Positions 1-9,606 of a stretch of 64,000 nt of DNA are shown here, piece after piece (the first letter of the stretch is position 1; each line of letters starts with the position of its first letter). The translations under genes were made by a program, and so were the position numbers. Origin of the DNA: Stutzerimonas stutzeri TS44 (GTDB taxonomy: Bacteria > Pseudomonadota > Gammaproteobacteria > Pseudomonadales > Pseudomonadaceae); the NCBI GenBank assembly GCA_000263395.1, contig AJXE01000007.1, positions 1 through 64,000 of the forward strand, written 5' to 3'. The notes under the pieces are model-generated. The model was given only the letters and a program-made list of their open reading frames with translations. It did no database searches and was not told where the DNA came from.

Positions 1-1
1 G

Positions 2-154
2 CTGGTGGACCTGCGTAGCGAATACCGCGTCGATGACGCCTGGCGCCTGCAGGTCAAGCTGGCCAACCTGTTCGACCGCGACTACGAAACCACCCAGACC
101 TACGAACAGCCCGGCCGCGCGGTGTACTTCACCGTCCGCTACCAGGCGATCTGA
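2..154 (+). CDS. btuB: TonB-dependent vitamin B12 receptor, C-terminal fragment (cut by window edge)
   Basis: Only the last 50 codons are in the window; the gene begins to the left. The visible end has the look of a TonB-dependent receptor barrel: an 'LANLFDRDYETT' turn followed by a final beta-strand 'GRAVYFTVRYQAI'. BtuB imports cobalamin across the outer membrane. The assignment to B12 rather than another ligand rests on the cobalamin genes that follow in the same direction 30 bp downstream. A cobalamin riboswitch would be expected upstream of the gene but lies outside the window. Confidence 0.75.
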   Translation: MVDLRSEYRVDDAWRLQVKLANLFDRDYETTQTYEQPGRAVYFTVRYQAI

Positions 155-183
155 ACCGTCAACCCCTACCCGAGGAGCACCGC

Positions 184-759
184 ATGCACGTCCTTTCCTC
201 CCGCGCGCAACTGGCAATCGGCGCCGCGCTGATCCTGCTGCTGGCCATGACCCGCGGCCAGCACTTCGCCAGCGTCGAGAATCTGCCCAGCGCCAGCTGG
301 TCGATCTTCTTCCTCGCCGGCTTCTACCTGCGCCCGCGCGCGATGTTCGCGCTGCTGTTCGCCGAAGCCTCGGTACTGGACTTCGCCTCCCTGGCCAGCG
401 GCACCATCAGCGACTGGTGCCTGTCGCCCGCTTACTGGGCGCTGGTGCCGGCCTACGGCAGCCTGTGGCTGGCCGGGCGGCTGTTCGCCGGCTGGCAGCG
501 CGGCGACCTGCGCAGCCTCGCGCTGCTGGTGCCGACGCTGATGGTGGCGGCCTTCGTTGCCTACCTGCTCTCCGGCGGTGGTTTCTACTTCTTCTCCGGG
601 CGCTATCCCGAGCCGACGCTGGCCGGCTTCCTGCCACGCATCGCCGAGTACGTGCCGCGGCATCTGGGCAACCTGGCGTTCTACCTCGGCACCGCGCTGG
701 TGCTGCACGTCGGCATCGTCTCGGCACTGCGCCTGAACCGCCTGCGGCAGGCGCACTGA
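184..759 (+). CDS. Small polytopic membrane protein of the B12 locus
   Basis: A 191-residue hydrophobic protein with about five to six predicted membrane segments (roughly residues 10-22, 38-64, 75-100, 112-132 and 160-180). It sits between the BtuB-like receptor and cobO and its stop shares one base with the cobO start, so it is probably translationally coupled to the cobalamin operon. The size, topology and position are reminiscent of small S-component-like or 'cobalamin transport-associated' membrane proteins. I see no motif that proves transport. The start is preceded by a good GAGGAG site. Function is inferred from context only. Confidence 0.7.
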   Translation: MHVLSSRAQLAIGAALILLLAMTRGQHFASVENLPSASWSIFFLAGFYLRPRAMFALLFAEASVLDFASLASGTISDWCLSPAYWALVPAYGSLWLAGRLFAGWQRGDLRSLALLVPTLMVAAFVAYLLSGGGFYFFSGRYPEPTLAGFLPRIAEYVPRHLGNLAFYLGTALVLHVGIVSALRLNRLRQAH

Positions 760-1361
760 TGGACGCACGTGACGAGCGGCACCGCGCGCGCATGCAGCGC
801 AAGAAGGCGGTGGTGGACGAGAAGATCGCCCAGGCGCAGGACGAATATGGCCTGCTGCTGGTGCACAGCGGCAACGGCAAGGGCAAGAGCAGCTCGGCCT
901 TCGGCATGGTCGCCCGCGCGCTCGGCCACGGCATGCAGGTCGGCATCGTGCAGTTCATCAAGGGCGCGGCCAGCACCGGCGAGGAGGCGTTCTTCCGCCG
1001 CTTTCCGGAGGAGGTGCGCTACCACGTGATGGGCGAGGGCTTCACCTGGGAAACCCAGGACCGCCAGCGCGACATCACCAAGGCGCAGCAGGCCTGGGCC
1101 GTGGCCCGCGAGCTGCTGGACGACGAACGCATCGGCCTGGTGGTGCTCGATGAGCTGAACATCGCGCTGAAGTACGGCTACCTGGAGCTGGACCGCGTGC
1201 TCGCCGACATCGCCGCGCGGCCGCTGCTGCAGCACGTCGTGGTCACCGGTCGCGGGGCGCTGCCGGGGATGATCGAGGCCGCCGACACGGTGACCGAGAT
1301 GAACCTGGTCAAGCACGCGTTCAAGGCCGGGGTGAAGGCGCAGAAGGGGATCGAGTTTTGA
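759..1361 (+). CDS. cobO: Cob(I)yrinic acid a,c-diamide adenosyltransferase
   Basis: A 200-residue CobO/BtuR-family enzyme that transfers the adenosyl group of ATP to the cobalt of cob(I)yrinic acid a,c-diamide in the cytoplasm. The N-terminal P-loop 'HSGNGKGKSSSAFG' (about residues 33-46), the 'VQFIKG' strand and the 'VVLDELN' Walker-B-like motif are typical, as is the C-terminal 'DTVTEMNLVKHAF' region. The ATG at 759 overlaps the upstream stop (TGATG). A 60-bp gap before cobB holds a small dyad (GTCAGC...GCTGAC) and is the only real gap in the first half of the operon. Confidence 0.95.
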   Translation: MDARDERHRARMQRKKAVVDEKIAQAQDEYGLLLVHSGNGKGKSSSAFGMVARALGHGMQVGIVQFIKGAASTGEEAFFRRFPEEVRYHVMGEGFTWETQDRQRDITKAQQAWAVARELLDDERIGLVVLDELNIALKYGYLELDRVLADIAARPLLQHVVVTGRGALPGMIEAADTVTEMNLVKHAFKAGVKAQKGIEF

Positions 1362-1421
1362 TGCGTTCGTCCACCAATGCGCCGGGCGTTGTGTCAGCGC
1401 CTTGGCTGACGGGGGGCCGCG

Positions 1422-2714
1422 ATGAATAGCAGAAATTGTCCGGCGCTGCTGATCGCCGCGCCGGCCTCCGGTCAGGGCAAGACCACCGTCACCGCCGCCC
1501 TGGCGCGCCTGCACACGCAGGCCGGGCGGCGCGTGCGGGTGTTCAAGTGCGGGCCGGATTTTCTCGACCCGATGATCCTCGCGCGCGCCAGCGGCCAGCC
1601 GGTGTACCAGCTCGACCTGTGGATGGTCGGCGAGGAGCAGTCGCGGCGCCTGCTGTGGGAGGCGGCGGGCGAGGCCGACCTGATCCTCATCGAAGGGGTG
1701 ATGGGGCTGTTCGACGGCGCACCTTCGGCCGCCGACCTGGCACGGCGCTTCGGCGTGCCGGTGCTGGCGGTGATCGATGGCTCGGCGATGGCGCAGACCT
1801 TCGGCGCGCTGGCGCACGGGCTGGCGAGCTTCCAGGCGGACCTGCCGTTCGCCGGCGTGCTGGCCAACCGTGTCGGCAGTGCGCGGCACGGCGAAATCCT
1901 GCGCGACAGCCTGCCGGCGCCGCTGCGCTGGTACGGCGCGCTGCCGCGCAGCGCCGAGGTGGAGCTGCCGAGCCGACATCTGGGGCTGGTCCAGGCCGAG
2001 GAACTGGCCGATCTGGATGCGCGCCTGGACGCCGCCGCCGAGGCGCTGGCGCAGAGCGCGGATACCGAACTGCCGCCAGCGGTGACGTTCGCCGCGCCGC
2101 AGGCGGCGCCCGTCGAGCCGCTGCTGGCCGGTGTGCGCATCGGCGTGGCGCGCGACGCCGCCTTCGCCTTTCTCTACCAGGCCAACCTCGACCTGTTGCG
2201 CGCGCTGGGCGCCGAGCTGCTGTTCTTCTCGCCGCTGCGCTTCACCCGCTTGCCGGCCGTCGACAGCCTCTATCTGCCGGGCGGCTATCCGGAACTGCAC
2301 CTGCGCAGCCTCGCGCGCAACCGGCCGATGGCCGAGGCGATCCGCGCGCACCACGCCGCCGGCAAGCCGATCCTCGCCGAGTGCGGCGGCATGCTCTACC
2401 TGCTCGACGGACTGACCGACACCGCCGGCGTGCGTGAGCCGATGCTCGGCCTGCTGCCGGGCGAGGCACGGATGCGCCCGCGCCTGACCGCCCTGGCGCT
2501 GCAGGAAGTGGCCCTGCCGGAAGGCCGTTTGCGCGGCCATACCTTCCATCATTCGGAGCTGGAGTCGCCGCTCGCACCGCTGGCCCGCGGCGAGTGCCCG
2601 AACTACCGGCGCACCGCCGAAGCCGTCTACCGGCAGGGGCGGCTGACGGCCTCCTACATCCACTTCCACATGCCGTCCGATCCCGTGGCGGCCGCGGCCC
2701 TGTTGCGACCATGA
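1422..2714 (+). CDS. cobB: Cobyrinic acid a,c-diamide synthase (glutamine amidotransferase)
   Basis: A 430-residue CobB/CbiA-type enzyme. It amidates the a and c side chains of (hydrogeno)cobyrinic acid using ATP and glutamine. It has an N-terminal P-loop domain ('ASGQGKTTVTAALA', residues about 14-27; 'EGVMGLFDG' near 90) and a C-terminal class I glutaminase domain with the nucleophile in 'AECGGMLYLLDG'. The start is supported by a G-rich Shine-Dalgarno (ACGGGGGGC). Its stop overlaps the bluB start as ATGA, so the two are coupled. Length is normal for the family. Confidence 0.96.
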   Translation: MNSRNCPALLIAAPASGQGKTTVTAALARLHTQAGRRVRVFKCGPDFLDPMILARASGQPVYQLDLWMVGEEQSRRLLWEAAGEADLILIEGVMGLFDGAPSAADLARRFGVPVLAVIDGSAMAQTFGALAHGLASFQADLPFAGVLANRVGSARHGEILRDSLPAPLRWYGALPRSAEVELPSRHLGLVQAEELADLDARLDAAAEALAQSADTELPPAVTFAAPQAAPVEPLLAGVRIGVARDAAFAFLYQANLDLLRALGAELLFFSPLRFTRLPAVDSLYLPGGYPELHLRSLARNRPMAEAIRAHHAAGKPILAECGGMLYLLDGLTDTAGVREPMLGLLPGEARMRPRLTALALQEVALPEGRLRGHTFHHSELESPLAPLARGECPNYRRTAEAVYRQGRLTASYIHFHMPSDPVAAAALLRP

Positions 2715-3361
2715 ACGAACACGCCTTCACCGACGAACAACGCGCCGGCGTCTACCGCGCCATCGCCGAGCGCCGCGACATGCGCCATTTCAGCGGCGGC
2801 GAGGTGGCGCCCGAATTGCTGGCCAGGCTGCTGCAGGCCGCGCATCGGGCGCCCAGCGTCGGGCTGATGCAGCCCTGGCGCTTCGTGCGCATCACCTCGA
2901 CCGAGCTGCGCGCACGCATCGCGGCGCTGGTCGAGGCCGAGCGCCAGTGCACCGCCGAGGCGCTGGGCGAGCGTTCTGCCGAGTTCCTGCGGCTCAAGGT
3001 CGAGGGCATCCATGACTGCGCCGAGCTGCTGGTCGCGGCGCTGATGGACGGGCGCGAGGCGCACGTGTTCGGTCGGCGCACCCTGCCGGAGATGGACCTC
3101 GCCTCGCTGGCCTGCGCGATCCAGAACCTCTGGCTTGCCGCGCGCGCCGAGGGGCTGGGTCTGGGCTGGGTCTCGCTGTTCGATCCGCAGGCGCTGGCCG
3201 AGCTGCTCGGCATGCCGGCCGGCGCCAAGCCGATGGCGATCCTCTGCCTCGGGCCGGTGCACGCCTTCTATCCGGCGCCGATGCTGGAGCTGGAGGGCTG
3301 GACCCAGGGCCGGCCGCTGGAAGAACTGCTCTACCAGGACCGCTGGGGCGAGCAGCCATGA
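2711..3361 (+). CDS. bluB: 5,6-dimethylbenzimidazole synthase
   Basis: A 216-residue flavin-destructase of the nitroreductase fold. BluB consumes reduced FMN and oxygen to make 5,6-dimethylbenzimidazole, the lower ligand of B12. '[10 protein letters not shown]' (about residues 20-29), '[14 protein letters not shown]' and '[10 protein letters not shown]' match the BluB pattern and separate it from ordinary nitroreductases. Its place between cobB and cobD supports this. Both ends overlap their neighbours by 4 bp (ATGA). Its presence implies that the organism makes the DMB ligand aerobically. Confidence 0.95.
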   Translation: MNEHAFTDEQRAGVYRAIAERRDMRHFSGGEVAPELLARLLQAAHRAPSVGLMQPWRFVRITSTELRARIAALVEAERQCTAEALGERSAEFLRLKVEGIHDCAELLVAALMDGREAHVFGRRTLPEMDLASLACAIQNLWLAARAEGLGLGWVSLFDPQALAELLGMPAGAKPMAILCLGPVHAFYPAPMLELEGWTQGRPLEELLYQDRWGEQP

Positions 3362-4269
3362 GCCTGGCGCTGAGCTGTCTGGCCGGCGTCGTGCTCGATG
3401 CGCTGCTCGGCGAGCCCAGGCGGGCGCATCCGCTGGTGGCCTTCGGCCGTCTGGCCGATGCGCTGGAGCGACGCTTCAACGGCCCCGAAGGACGCGGCTG
3501 GCGCAGCCACGGCGTGACCGCCTGGTGCCTGGCGGTGCTGCCGCTGACGGCACTGGCCTGGCTGCTCGCGCGGTTGCCGGGCGTCGGCTGGCTGGTGGAG
3601 GTCGTCCTGCTCTACCTCGCCCTCGGTCTGCGCAGCCTCGGCGCCCATGCGCTGCCGGTCGCACGCGCGTTGTGGCGCAACGACCTGGGGGTGGCGCGTC
3701 GCTGCGTCGGGCACATCGTCAGCCGTGATACCAGCGCGCTGGATGTGCCCGGTGTATCCCGCGCGGCCACCGAGTCGGTGCTGGAGAACGGCAGCGATGC
3801 GGTGTTCGCCGCGTTGTTCTGGTTCGCCGTCGCCGGCGCGCCGGGCGTGGTGCTTTATCGGCTGAGCAACACGCTGGATGCCATGTGGGGCTATCGCACC
3901 GCGCGCTTCGAGCGCTTCGGCTGGGCGGCGGCGCGGGTCGACGATGGCCTCAACTACCTGCCGGCGCGCCTCACCGCGCTGACCTATGCGCTGCTCGGCC
4001 GGACCCGTCGCGCGCTGCACTGCTGGCGCACTCAGGCGCCGCAATGGGACAGCCCCAACGCCGGGCCGGTGATGGCTGCCGGTGCCGGTGCGCTGGGTGT
4101 GGAGCTGGGTGGGCCCGCGTTCTACCACGGCGAGTGCCACGAACGCCCCGTGCTGGGCCAGGGCAGGGCGCCGGGCGCGCGCGATATCGAGCGTGCGCTG
4201 GATCTGGTCTGGGCCGGCGTCGGCGTCTGGCTGCTGGCGCTGCTGCTTGGAGCCTGGCTGCATGCTTGA
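3358..4269 (+). CDS. cobD: Adenosylcobinamide-phosphate synthase, membrane protein
   Basis: A 303-residue CobD/CbiB membrane protein that attaches the aminopropanol (phosphate) arm to adenosylcobyric acid. Family signatures are '[18 protein letters not shown]' near the start, '[19 protein letters not shown]' in the middle and '[14 protein letters not shown]' after it, with four to five hydrophobic segments. It overlaps bluB by 4 bp and the following cobC by 8 bp. Confidence 0.96.
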   Translation: MSLALSCLAGVVLDALLGEPRRAHPLVAFGRLADALERRFNGPEGRGWRSHGVTAWCLAVLPLTALAWLLARLPGVGWLVEVVLLYLALGLRSLGAHALPVARALWRNDLGVARRCVGHIVSRDTSALDVPGVSRAATESVLENGSDAVFAALFWFAVAGAPGVVLYRLSNTLDAMWGYRTARFERFGWAAARVDDGLNYLPARLTALTYALLGRTRRALHCWRTQAPQWDSPNAGPVMAAGAGALGVELGGPAFYHGECHERPVLGQGRAPGARDIERALDLVWAGVGVWLLALLLGAWLHA

Positions 4270-5242
4270 GCACGGCGGACGCCTGCGCGCGGCGGCGCGC
4301 CAGTACGGCATCGCGCCGGCCGACTGGCTCGACCTTTCCACCGGCGTGGCGCCCTACACGCCGACCCTGCCGGACATTCCCGTCAGCGCCTGGGCGCGCC
4401 TGCCGGAAGCCGACGACGACCTGCCAACCGTGGCGCGGGACTACTACGGCAGCGCCGAGCTGCTGCCGGTGGCCGGTTCGCAGGCGGCGATCCAGGCCTT
4501 GCCGCGTCTGCGGCGGCGGGCGCGGGTCGGTGTCGTCGCCCCCTGTTACGCCGAACACGCCGCTGCCTGGCAGCGCGAAGGCCATGCGCTGGTGGAACTG
4601 AGCGAAGCCGGCGTGCCGCGTGCGCTGGAGCAGCTCGACGTGCTGGTGGTGATCAATCCGAACAACCCCAGCGGGCGGCTGTTCGACGCGGCGCAGCTGC
4701 TGCACTGGCACGCCAGCCTGGCGGCGCGGGGCGGCTGGCTGGTGGTCGACGAGGCGTTCATGGACTGCACGCCGCAGCACAGCCTGGCCGGATACGCCGG
4801 GCGAGAGGGGTTGATCGTGCTGCGTTCGGTCGGCAAGTTCTTCGGCCTGGCCGGCGCGCGGCTGGGCTTCGTGCTGGCCGAGCGCGCGTTGCTGGAGACC
4901 CTCGACGAGCTGCTCGGGCCCTGGGCGGTCGGCGGCCCGACGCGCCTGCTCGGCAGCGCCTTGCTTGCCGATGGCGAGGCCCAGCAACGCCAGCGCCGGC
5001 GCCTGCAGGCCGATGGCCAGTGGCTTGCCAGACTGCTGGCCCAGCACGCGCTGGCGCCGCTGGGCGGCTGCGCGCTGTTCCAGTGGTGCGTCGAGCCGCG
5101 GGCGGCCTGGCTGCACGAGCAACTGGCCCGGCGCGGCATTCTGGTCCGTCTGTTCGCCCAGCCGGCCAGCCTGCGTTTCGGCCTGCCGCCCGACGAGGCG
5201 GGCTGGCAACGTCTCGCAACCGCCTTGAGGGAGATTTCGTGA
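4262..5242 (+). CDS. cobC: L-threonine-O-3-phosphate decarboxylase-like PLP enzyme
   Basis: A 326-residue fold-type I aminotransferase-like enzyme. In the aerobic pathway CobC (CobD in Salmonella) supplies aminopropanol phosphate for the nucleotide loop. The pyridoxal-phosphate lysine is in '[15 protein letters not shown]', preceded by '[12 protein letters not shown]' and 'LVVDEAFMD', as in histidinol-phosphate aminotransferase relatives. The ATG at 4262 overlaps cobD by 8 bp and the stop overlaps cobQ by 1 bp. The cobC symbol follows P. denitrificans usage. It should not be confused with the phosphatase gene further down, which carries the same symbol in Salmonella. Confidence 0.93.
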   Translation: MLEHGGRLRAAARQYGIAPADWLDLSTGVAPYTPTLPDIPVSAWARLPEADDDLPTVARDYYGSAELLPVAGSQAAIQALPRLRRRARVGVVAPCYAEHAAAWQREGHALVELSEAGVPRALEQLDVLVVINPNNPSGRLFDAAQLLHWHASLAARGGWLVVDEAFMDCTPQHSLAGYAGREGLIVLRSVGKFFGLAGARLGFVLAERALLETLDELLGPWAVGGPTRLLGSALLADGEAQQRQRRRLQADGQWLARLLAQHALAPLGGCALFQWCVEPRAAWLHEQLARRGILVRLFAQPASLRFGLPPDEAGWQRLATALREIS

Positions 5243-6714
5243 TGACCACGTTGATGGTGCAGGGCACCACGTCCGATGCCGGCAAGAGCACCCTGGTGAC
5301 CGCGCTGTGCCGCTGGCTGGTGCGCCAGGGCGTCGCGGTGGCGCCGTTCAAGCCACAGAACATGGCGCTCAATAGCGCGGTCACTGCCGACGGCGGCGAG
5401 ATCGGCCGCGCCCAGGCGGTGCAGGCGCAGGCCGCCAACCTTGCGCCGCACACCGACATGAATCCGGTGCTGCTCAAGCCCAACAGCGATATCGGCGCCC
5501 AGGTGATCATCCACGGCCGCGCGCTCGCCAGCATGGACGCCGCCGCCTACCACGACTACAAGCGCGTGGCCATGCAGGCGGTGCTCGACTCGCATCGGCG
5601 CTTGTCCGCGGCCTATGGCGTGGTGATGGTCGAGGGCGCCGGCTCGCCCGCCGAGATCAACCTGCGTGCCGGCGACATCGCCAACATGGGCTTCGCCGAG
5701 GCGGTGGACTGCCCGGTGATCCTCATCGCCGACATCGACCGCGGCGGGGTGTTCGCTCATCTGGTCGGCACCCTGGAGCTGTTGTCGCCTTCGGAGCAGG
5801 CGCGAGTGCAGGGCTTCGTCATCAACCGTTTTCGCGGCGATATGGCCCTGCTGCAACCGGGGCTCGACTGGCTGGAGCAGCGCACCGGCAAGCCGGTGCT
5901 GGGCGTGCTGCCGTACCTGACCGACTTTCATCTGGAGGCCGAGGACGCTATCGACACGCGCCAGACCGGCAAGGCCGCGACGACGCTGAAGGTGGTGGTG
6001 CCGGTGCTGCCGCGCATCAGCAACCACACCGATTTCGACCCGCTGCGCCTGCACCCGCAGGTCGATCTGCAATTCGTGGGTCCCGGCCAGCCGATTCCGC
6101 CGGCAGACCTGCTGATCCTCCCTGGCTCGAAAAGCGTGCGCGCCGATCTCGCGTTCCTGCGTGCCCACGGCTGGGAGACGGCGATCCGTCGCCACCTGCG
6201 TTATGGCGGCCGGCTGCTGGGTATCTGCGGCGGGCTGCAGATGCTCGGCAGGCGTATCGCCGATCCGCTCGGCCTGGAAGGTGCGCCGGGCGAATGCGCC
6301 GGGCTGGGCCTGCTCGACTTCACCACCGTGCTCGCTGCCGAAAAGCAGCTGCGCAACGTGCAGGGCCGGCTGGCGCTGGAGGGCGAGGCCGTCAGCGGCT
6401 ACGAGATTCATGCCGGCGTCAGCACGGGGCCGGCGCTCGAGCGCGCCGCGGTCGAGCTGGACGATGGCCGCCACGATGGTGCGCTGAGCGCCGACGGGCA
6501 GGTGCTCGGCACCTACCTGCACGGCCTGTTCGAGGGCCCGGCCGCCTGCGCCGCGCTGCTGCGCTGGGCCGGTCTGGGCACGGTGGACACGGTGGATTAC
6601 CACGCACTGCGCGAGCGCGAGATCGAGCGCCTGGCCGATCTGGTCGAGGCGCATCTGGACACCGCACGGCTACGCGAACTTTGCGGGCTGGGAGGCCGGA
6701 CATGCTCGAACTGA
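5242..6714 (+). CDS. cobQ: Cobyric acid synthase
   Basis: A 490-residue ATP- and glutamine-dependent amidotransferase that amidates the b, d, e and g side chains of adenosylcobyrinic acid a,c-diamide. The N-terminal P-loop is '[17 protein letters not shown]' (residues about 7-23), followed by '[11 protein letters not shown]' typical of CobQ. The C-terminal glutaminase domain has its nucleophile in '[12 protein letters not shown]' and the catalytic His in '[10 protein letters not shown]'. The ATG overlaps the cobC stop by one base; the 3' end overlaps cobP by 13 bp. Confidence 0.97.
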   Translation: MTTLMVQGTTSDAGKSTLVTALCRWLVRQGVAVAPFKPQNMALNSAVTADGGEIGRAQAVQAQAANLAPHTDMNPVLLKPNSDIGAQVIIHGRALASMDAAAYHDYKRVAMQAVLDSHRRLSAAYGVVMVEGAGSPAEINLRAGDIANMGFAEAVDCPVILIADIDRGGVFAHLVGTLELLSPSEQARVQGFVINRFRGDMALLQPGLDWLEQRTGKPVLGVLPYLTDFHLEAEDAIDTRQTGKAATTLKVVVPVLPRISNHTDFDPLRLHPQVDLQFVGPGQPIPPADLLILPGSKSVRADLAFLRAHGWETAIRRHLRYGGRLLGICGGLQMLGRRIADPLGLEGAPGECAGLGLLDFTTVLAAEKQLRNVQGRLALEGEAVSGYEIHAGVSTGPALERAAVELDDGRHDGALSADGQVLGTYLHGLFEGPAACAALLRWAGLGTVDTVDYHALREREIERLADLVEAHLDTARLRELCGLGGRTCSN

Positions 6715-7220
6715 TTCTCGGTGGTGCGCGCTCCGGCAAGAGCCGGTTGGCCGAGCGGCTGGCTGCCGACAGCGATCTGGCGGTGACCTACATCGCCACC
6801 AGCCAGGCGCTGGACGGCGAGATGGCCGCGCGCATCGTCCACCATCGTCAGCGTCGCCCGGCGCACTGGGCGCTGGTCGAGGAGCCGCTACAGCTGGCCA
6901 GGGTGTTGCGCGAGCAGGCCGGTGCACAGCGCTGCCTGCTGGTCGACTGCCTGACCCTGTGGCTGACCAATCTGCTGATGCTGGAGGACCCGACGCGCCT
7001 GGCGGATGAACGCGATGCCTTTCTCGACTGCCTGGGCGAACTGCCGGGACGAGTCATCCTGGTCAGCAACGAAACCGGGCTCGGCGTGGTGCCGCTGGGC
7101 GAGCTGACCCGGCGTTATGTGGACGAAGCCGGCTGGCTGCACCAGGCCGTGGCCGAACGGGCGCAGCGGGTGACCTTCATGGTCGCCGGCCTGCCGATGA
7201 TTCTCAAAGGAGCACAGTGA
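6702..7220 (+). CDS. cobP: Adenosylcobinamide kinase / adenosylcobinamide-phosphate guanylyltransferase
   Basis: A 172-residue bifunctional CobP/CobU enzyme that phosphorylates adenosylcobinamide and then transfers GMP to give GDP-cobinamide. The P-loop '[13 protein letters not shown]' is at residues about 5-17. The 'IVHHRQRRP' stretch contains the histidine that carries GMP in CobU, and '[13 protein letters not shown]' is the conserved central motif. The start lies inside the end of cobQ and the stop overlaps the cobT start. Confidence 0.96.
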   Translation: MLELILGGARSGKSRLAERLAADSDLAVTYIATSQALDGEMAARIVHHRQRRPAHWALVEEPLQLARVLREQAGAQRCLLVDCLTLWLTNLLMLEDPTRLADERDAFLDCLGELPGRVILVSNETGLGVVPLGELTRRYVDEAGWLHQAVAERAQRVTFMVAGLPMILKGAQ

Positions 7221-8269
7221 TGAATGAGTGGTGGATCGAGCCCTGCCAGCCGTTGAACGCGGCGGCGCGCGAGCGCGCGCTGGCACGCCAGGATCAGCTG
7301 ACCAAGCCGCGCGGCGCGCTCGGTCGGCTGGAGGCGCTGGCGGTGCAGCTGGCGGCGCTGCAAGGCAGCGAGCGGCCGCAGGTCGAACGCGTGCATGTCA
7401 GCGTGTTCGCCGGCGACCACGGCGTGGTCGAGGAGGGCGTTTCGGCCTTTCCGCAGGCGGTGACCGGGCAGATGCTGCGCAACTTCGTGGCGGGCGGCGC
7501 GGCGCTGGCAGTGCTGGCGCGGCGGCTGGGATCGGCGCTGGAAGTGATCGACCTGGGCACCGTCGAGCCACTGCAACTGGCCGGCGTCAGCCATCTGCGC
7601 CTGGGCCCGGGCACCGCCAACTTCACCCGCGAGGCGGCGATGAGCGACCAGCAGCTGCAGCAGGCGCTCGGCGCCGGCCGCGACACGGCGCGCCGCGCGG
7701 CGGCCGGCGCGGCGCAGCTGTTCATCGGCGGCGAGATGGGCATCGGCAACACCACCTGCGCCAGCGCGCTGGCCGCGGCGCTGCTGCCGCATTCGCCGCT
7801 GACCCTGGTCGGGCCGGGCACCGGGCTGGATGGCGACGGCGTACGGCGCAAGCTGGCCGCGGTGCAGGCGGCACTGCGGTTGCACGCCGAGTATTGCGCT
7901 GAGCCGCTGGAAACGCTGCGCCGGCTCGGCGGTTTCGAGGTGGCGGCGCTGGCCGGCGCCTACCTTGGCTGCGCGCAGCAGGGCATCCCCGTGCTGGTGG
8001 ACGGTTTCATCTGCAGCGCCGCGGCACTGTGCGCGGTGCGGCTGAACCCGACGTGCCGGCCGTGGCTGCTGTTCGCCCATCGCTCCGCCGAGCCGGGTCA
8101 TCTGGCGGTGCTGCAGGCGCTCGAAGCCGAACCGCTGCTGGACCTCGGCCTGCGTCTGGGCGAGGGCAGCGGCGCGGCGCTGGCGGTGCCGCTGCTGCAG
8201 CAGGCCTGTGCGCTGCACAACGAGATGGCCACCTTCGCCGAAGCGGCAGTGGCGGAAGGGGTGGTGTGA
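7220..8269 (+). CDS. cobT: Nicotinate-nucleotide--dimethylbenzimidazole phosphoribosyltransferase
   Basis: A 349-residue CobT that makes alpha-ribazole phosphate from nicotinate mononucleotide and DMB, the product of BluB. Signatures are '[12 protein letters not shown]' near residue 30, '[18 protein letters not shown]', '[14 protein letters not shown]' and '[11 protein letters not shown]'. ATG at 7220 shares a base with the cobP stop; GTG at 7217 is in the same frame and would add one residue. A typical AAAGGAG site lies upstream. Confidence 0.96.
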   Translation: MNEWWIEPCQPLNAAARERALARQDQLTKPRGALGRLEALAVQLAALQGSERPQVERVHVSVFAGDHGVVEEGVSAFPQAVTGQMLRNFVAGGAALAVLARRLGSALEVIDLGTVEPLQLAGVSHLRLGPGTANFTREAAMSDQQLQQALGAGRDTARRAAAGAAQLFIGGEMGIGNTTCASALAAALLPHSPLTLVGPGTGLDGDGVRRKLAAVQAALRLHAEYCAEPLETLRRLGGFEVAALAGAYLGCAQQGIPVLVDGFICSAAALCAVRLNPTCRPWLLFAHRSAEPGHLAVLQALEAEPLLDLGLRLGEGSGAALAVPLLQQACALHNEMATFAEAAVAEGVV

Positions 8270-8844
8270 GCCTGCGCATCGATCTGCTGCGCCACGGCGA
8301 GACCGAGCGCGGCGGCGGCTTTCGCGGCAGCTTGGACGACGCGCTGACGGTGCGCGGCTGGCAGCAGATGCACGCCGCGCTGCACGCCGCCGGCCCGTGG
8401 GACGCCCTGGTCAGCTCGCCGCTGCAACGCTGCGCCGCCTTCGCCGGCCAGCTCGCCGCGCAGCGTGGCCTGCCGTTGCAGCTGGAGCCGGACCTGCGCG
8501 AGCTGCATTTCGGCGACTGGGAAGGCCGCAGCGCCGCCGAGCTGATGCAGACCGACGCCGAGGCGCTGGGGCGCTTCTGGGCCGATCCGTTCAGGTTCAC
8601 CCCGCCGGCGGGCGAGCCGCTGGCGGAGTTCCAGCACCGTGTGTTCGCCGCCGTGCAGCGCCTGCAGCACGAATACGCCGGCCAGCGGCTGCTGCTGATC
8701 GGCCACGCCGGCGTTATGCGGCTGCTGCTGGCGCGCGCCCGCGGCCTGCCGCGCGAGCGTCTGCTCGACGTCAGCGTGGCGCATGGCGAACTGCTGCCGC
8801 TGAGCCTGCCGTGGCCGGTGGAGCGTGCCTGGCCCAATCCCTGA
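8266..8844 (+). CDS. Alpha-ribazole phosphatase (histidine phosphatase family)
   Basis: A 192-residue phosphoglycerate-mutase-like phosphatase. It carries the catalytic '[15 protein letters not shown]' near the N-terminus and '[13 protein letters not shown]' near the C-terminus. In this operon position such enzymes remove the 5' phosphate of alpha-ribazole phosphate or adenosylcobalamin phosphate. I chose the GTG at 8266, which overlaps the cobT stop and begins just before the first conserved strand ('[11 protein letters not shown]'); no ATG is available in the correct place. Confidence 0.9.
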   Translation: MSLRIDLLRHGETERGGGFRGSLDDALTVRGWQQMHAALHAAGPWDALVSSPLQRCAAFAGQLAAQRGLPLQLEPDLRELHFGDWEGRSAAELMQTDAEALGRFWADPFRFTPPAGEPLAEFQHRVFAAVQRLQHEYAGQRLLLIGHAGVMRLLLARARGLPRERLLDVSVAHGELLPLSLPWPVERAWPNP

Positions 8845-8855
8845 ACCTGCCTGGA

Positions 8856-9593
8856 ATGCCCATGCTGCCGTTGCTCATCGCCGTGCAATTTCTCACCAGC
8901 CTGCCGATCCGCCTGCCGGCCACGCCGACCGCGCAGCAGCAGGGGCGCTCGCTGCTGCACTACCCGACAGTGGGCCTGCTGCTCGGCGCGCTGCTGTGGC
9001 TGGCCGCGCTGCTGCTGGCTGGTGCGCCGCCGGCGCTGCAGGCGGCGCTGCTGCTGACACTCTGGGTCGCACTGAGTGGCGCGCTGCACCTCGATGGCCT
9101 GGCCGACAGCGCCGACGCCTGGCTCGGTGGCTTCGGCGACCGCGCGCGTACGCTGGAGATCATGAAGGACCCGCGCAGCGGCCCGGTCGCCGTGGTGGTG
9201 CTGGTGCTGCTGCTGTTGCTGAAGTTCGTCGCGCTGCTGGTGCTGTTGCAGGCGCAGCAGCTTGAGGCACTGCTGCTGGCGCCGCTGCTCGGCCGTGCGG
9301 CGCTGCTGGCGCTGTTCCTCTCGACCGCCTATGTGCGGCCGAACGGCCTCGGTCAGGCACTGGCGGCGAACCTGCCGCGCGAGCGCGCGCGCGGTGTGCT
9401 GGCGGTGGTGGTCATCGGCTGCCTGCCGTTCGGCGTTGGCGGGCTGCTCGCCCTGGCGTGCGCCGCGGTGACTTTCATGCTGGCGCGCCGCGCCATGTGT
9501 CGTCGTCTCGGTGGCACCACGGGCGACACCGCCGGCGCGCTGCTGGAACTGGTGGAATGTGCCGTGCTGCTGGGGCTGGCGCTGTCTGCCTGA
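8856..9593 (+). CDS. cobV: Adenosylcobinamide-GDP ribazoletransferase (cobalamin synthase)
   Basis: A 245-residue CobV/CobS membrane enzyme that joins GDP-cobinamide and alpha-ribazole (phosphate), the last step of B12 assembly. The acidic motif 'LDGLADSADAWLGG' (about residues 75-88) and 'EIMKDPRSGPVAVVV' are diagnostic. Six to seven hydrophobic segments are visible. Either of two in-frame ATGs (8856, 8862) could start it. It is the last gene of the cob operon; a hairpin overlaps its stop codon. Confidence 0.95.
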   Translation: MPMLPLLIAVQFLTSLPIRLPATPTAQQQGRSLLHYPTVGLLLGALLWLAALLLAGAPPALQAALLLTLWVALSGALHLDGLADSADAWLGGFGDRARTLEIMKDPRSGPVAVVVLVLLLLLKFVALLVLLQAQQLEALLLAPLLGRAALLALFLSTAYVRPNGLGQALAANLPRERARGVLAVVVIGCLPFGVGGLLALACAAVTFMLARRAMCRRLGGTTGDTAGALLELVECAVLLGLALSA

Positions 9594-9606
9594 GCGCTTC
9601 GCTCAG
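9590..9606. terminator. Hairpin between convergent cobV and modC
   Basis: CTGAGCG-CTT-CGCTCAG is a perfect 7-bp stem with a 3-base loop that overlaps the cobV stop and abuts the modC stop. It has no T-run on either strand, so it may be a modest bidirectional terminator or simply a transcript-end stabiliser. Confidence 0.4.

Noticed and set aside
33-1361. Long plus-strand ORF spanning the receptor end, the membrane protein gene and cobO
   Set aside because: Only the cobO part (from 759) has family sequence; the upstream part is a frame shadow of other genes.
681-2669. 662-codon minus-strand ORF across cobO/cobB
   Set aside because: Antisense shadow of high-GC genes: composition is Arg/Gln/His-rich and no domain is seen. 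Similar long antisense ORFs over cob, NRPS and transporter genes were rejected for the same reason.
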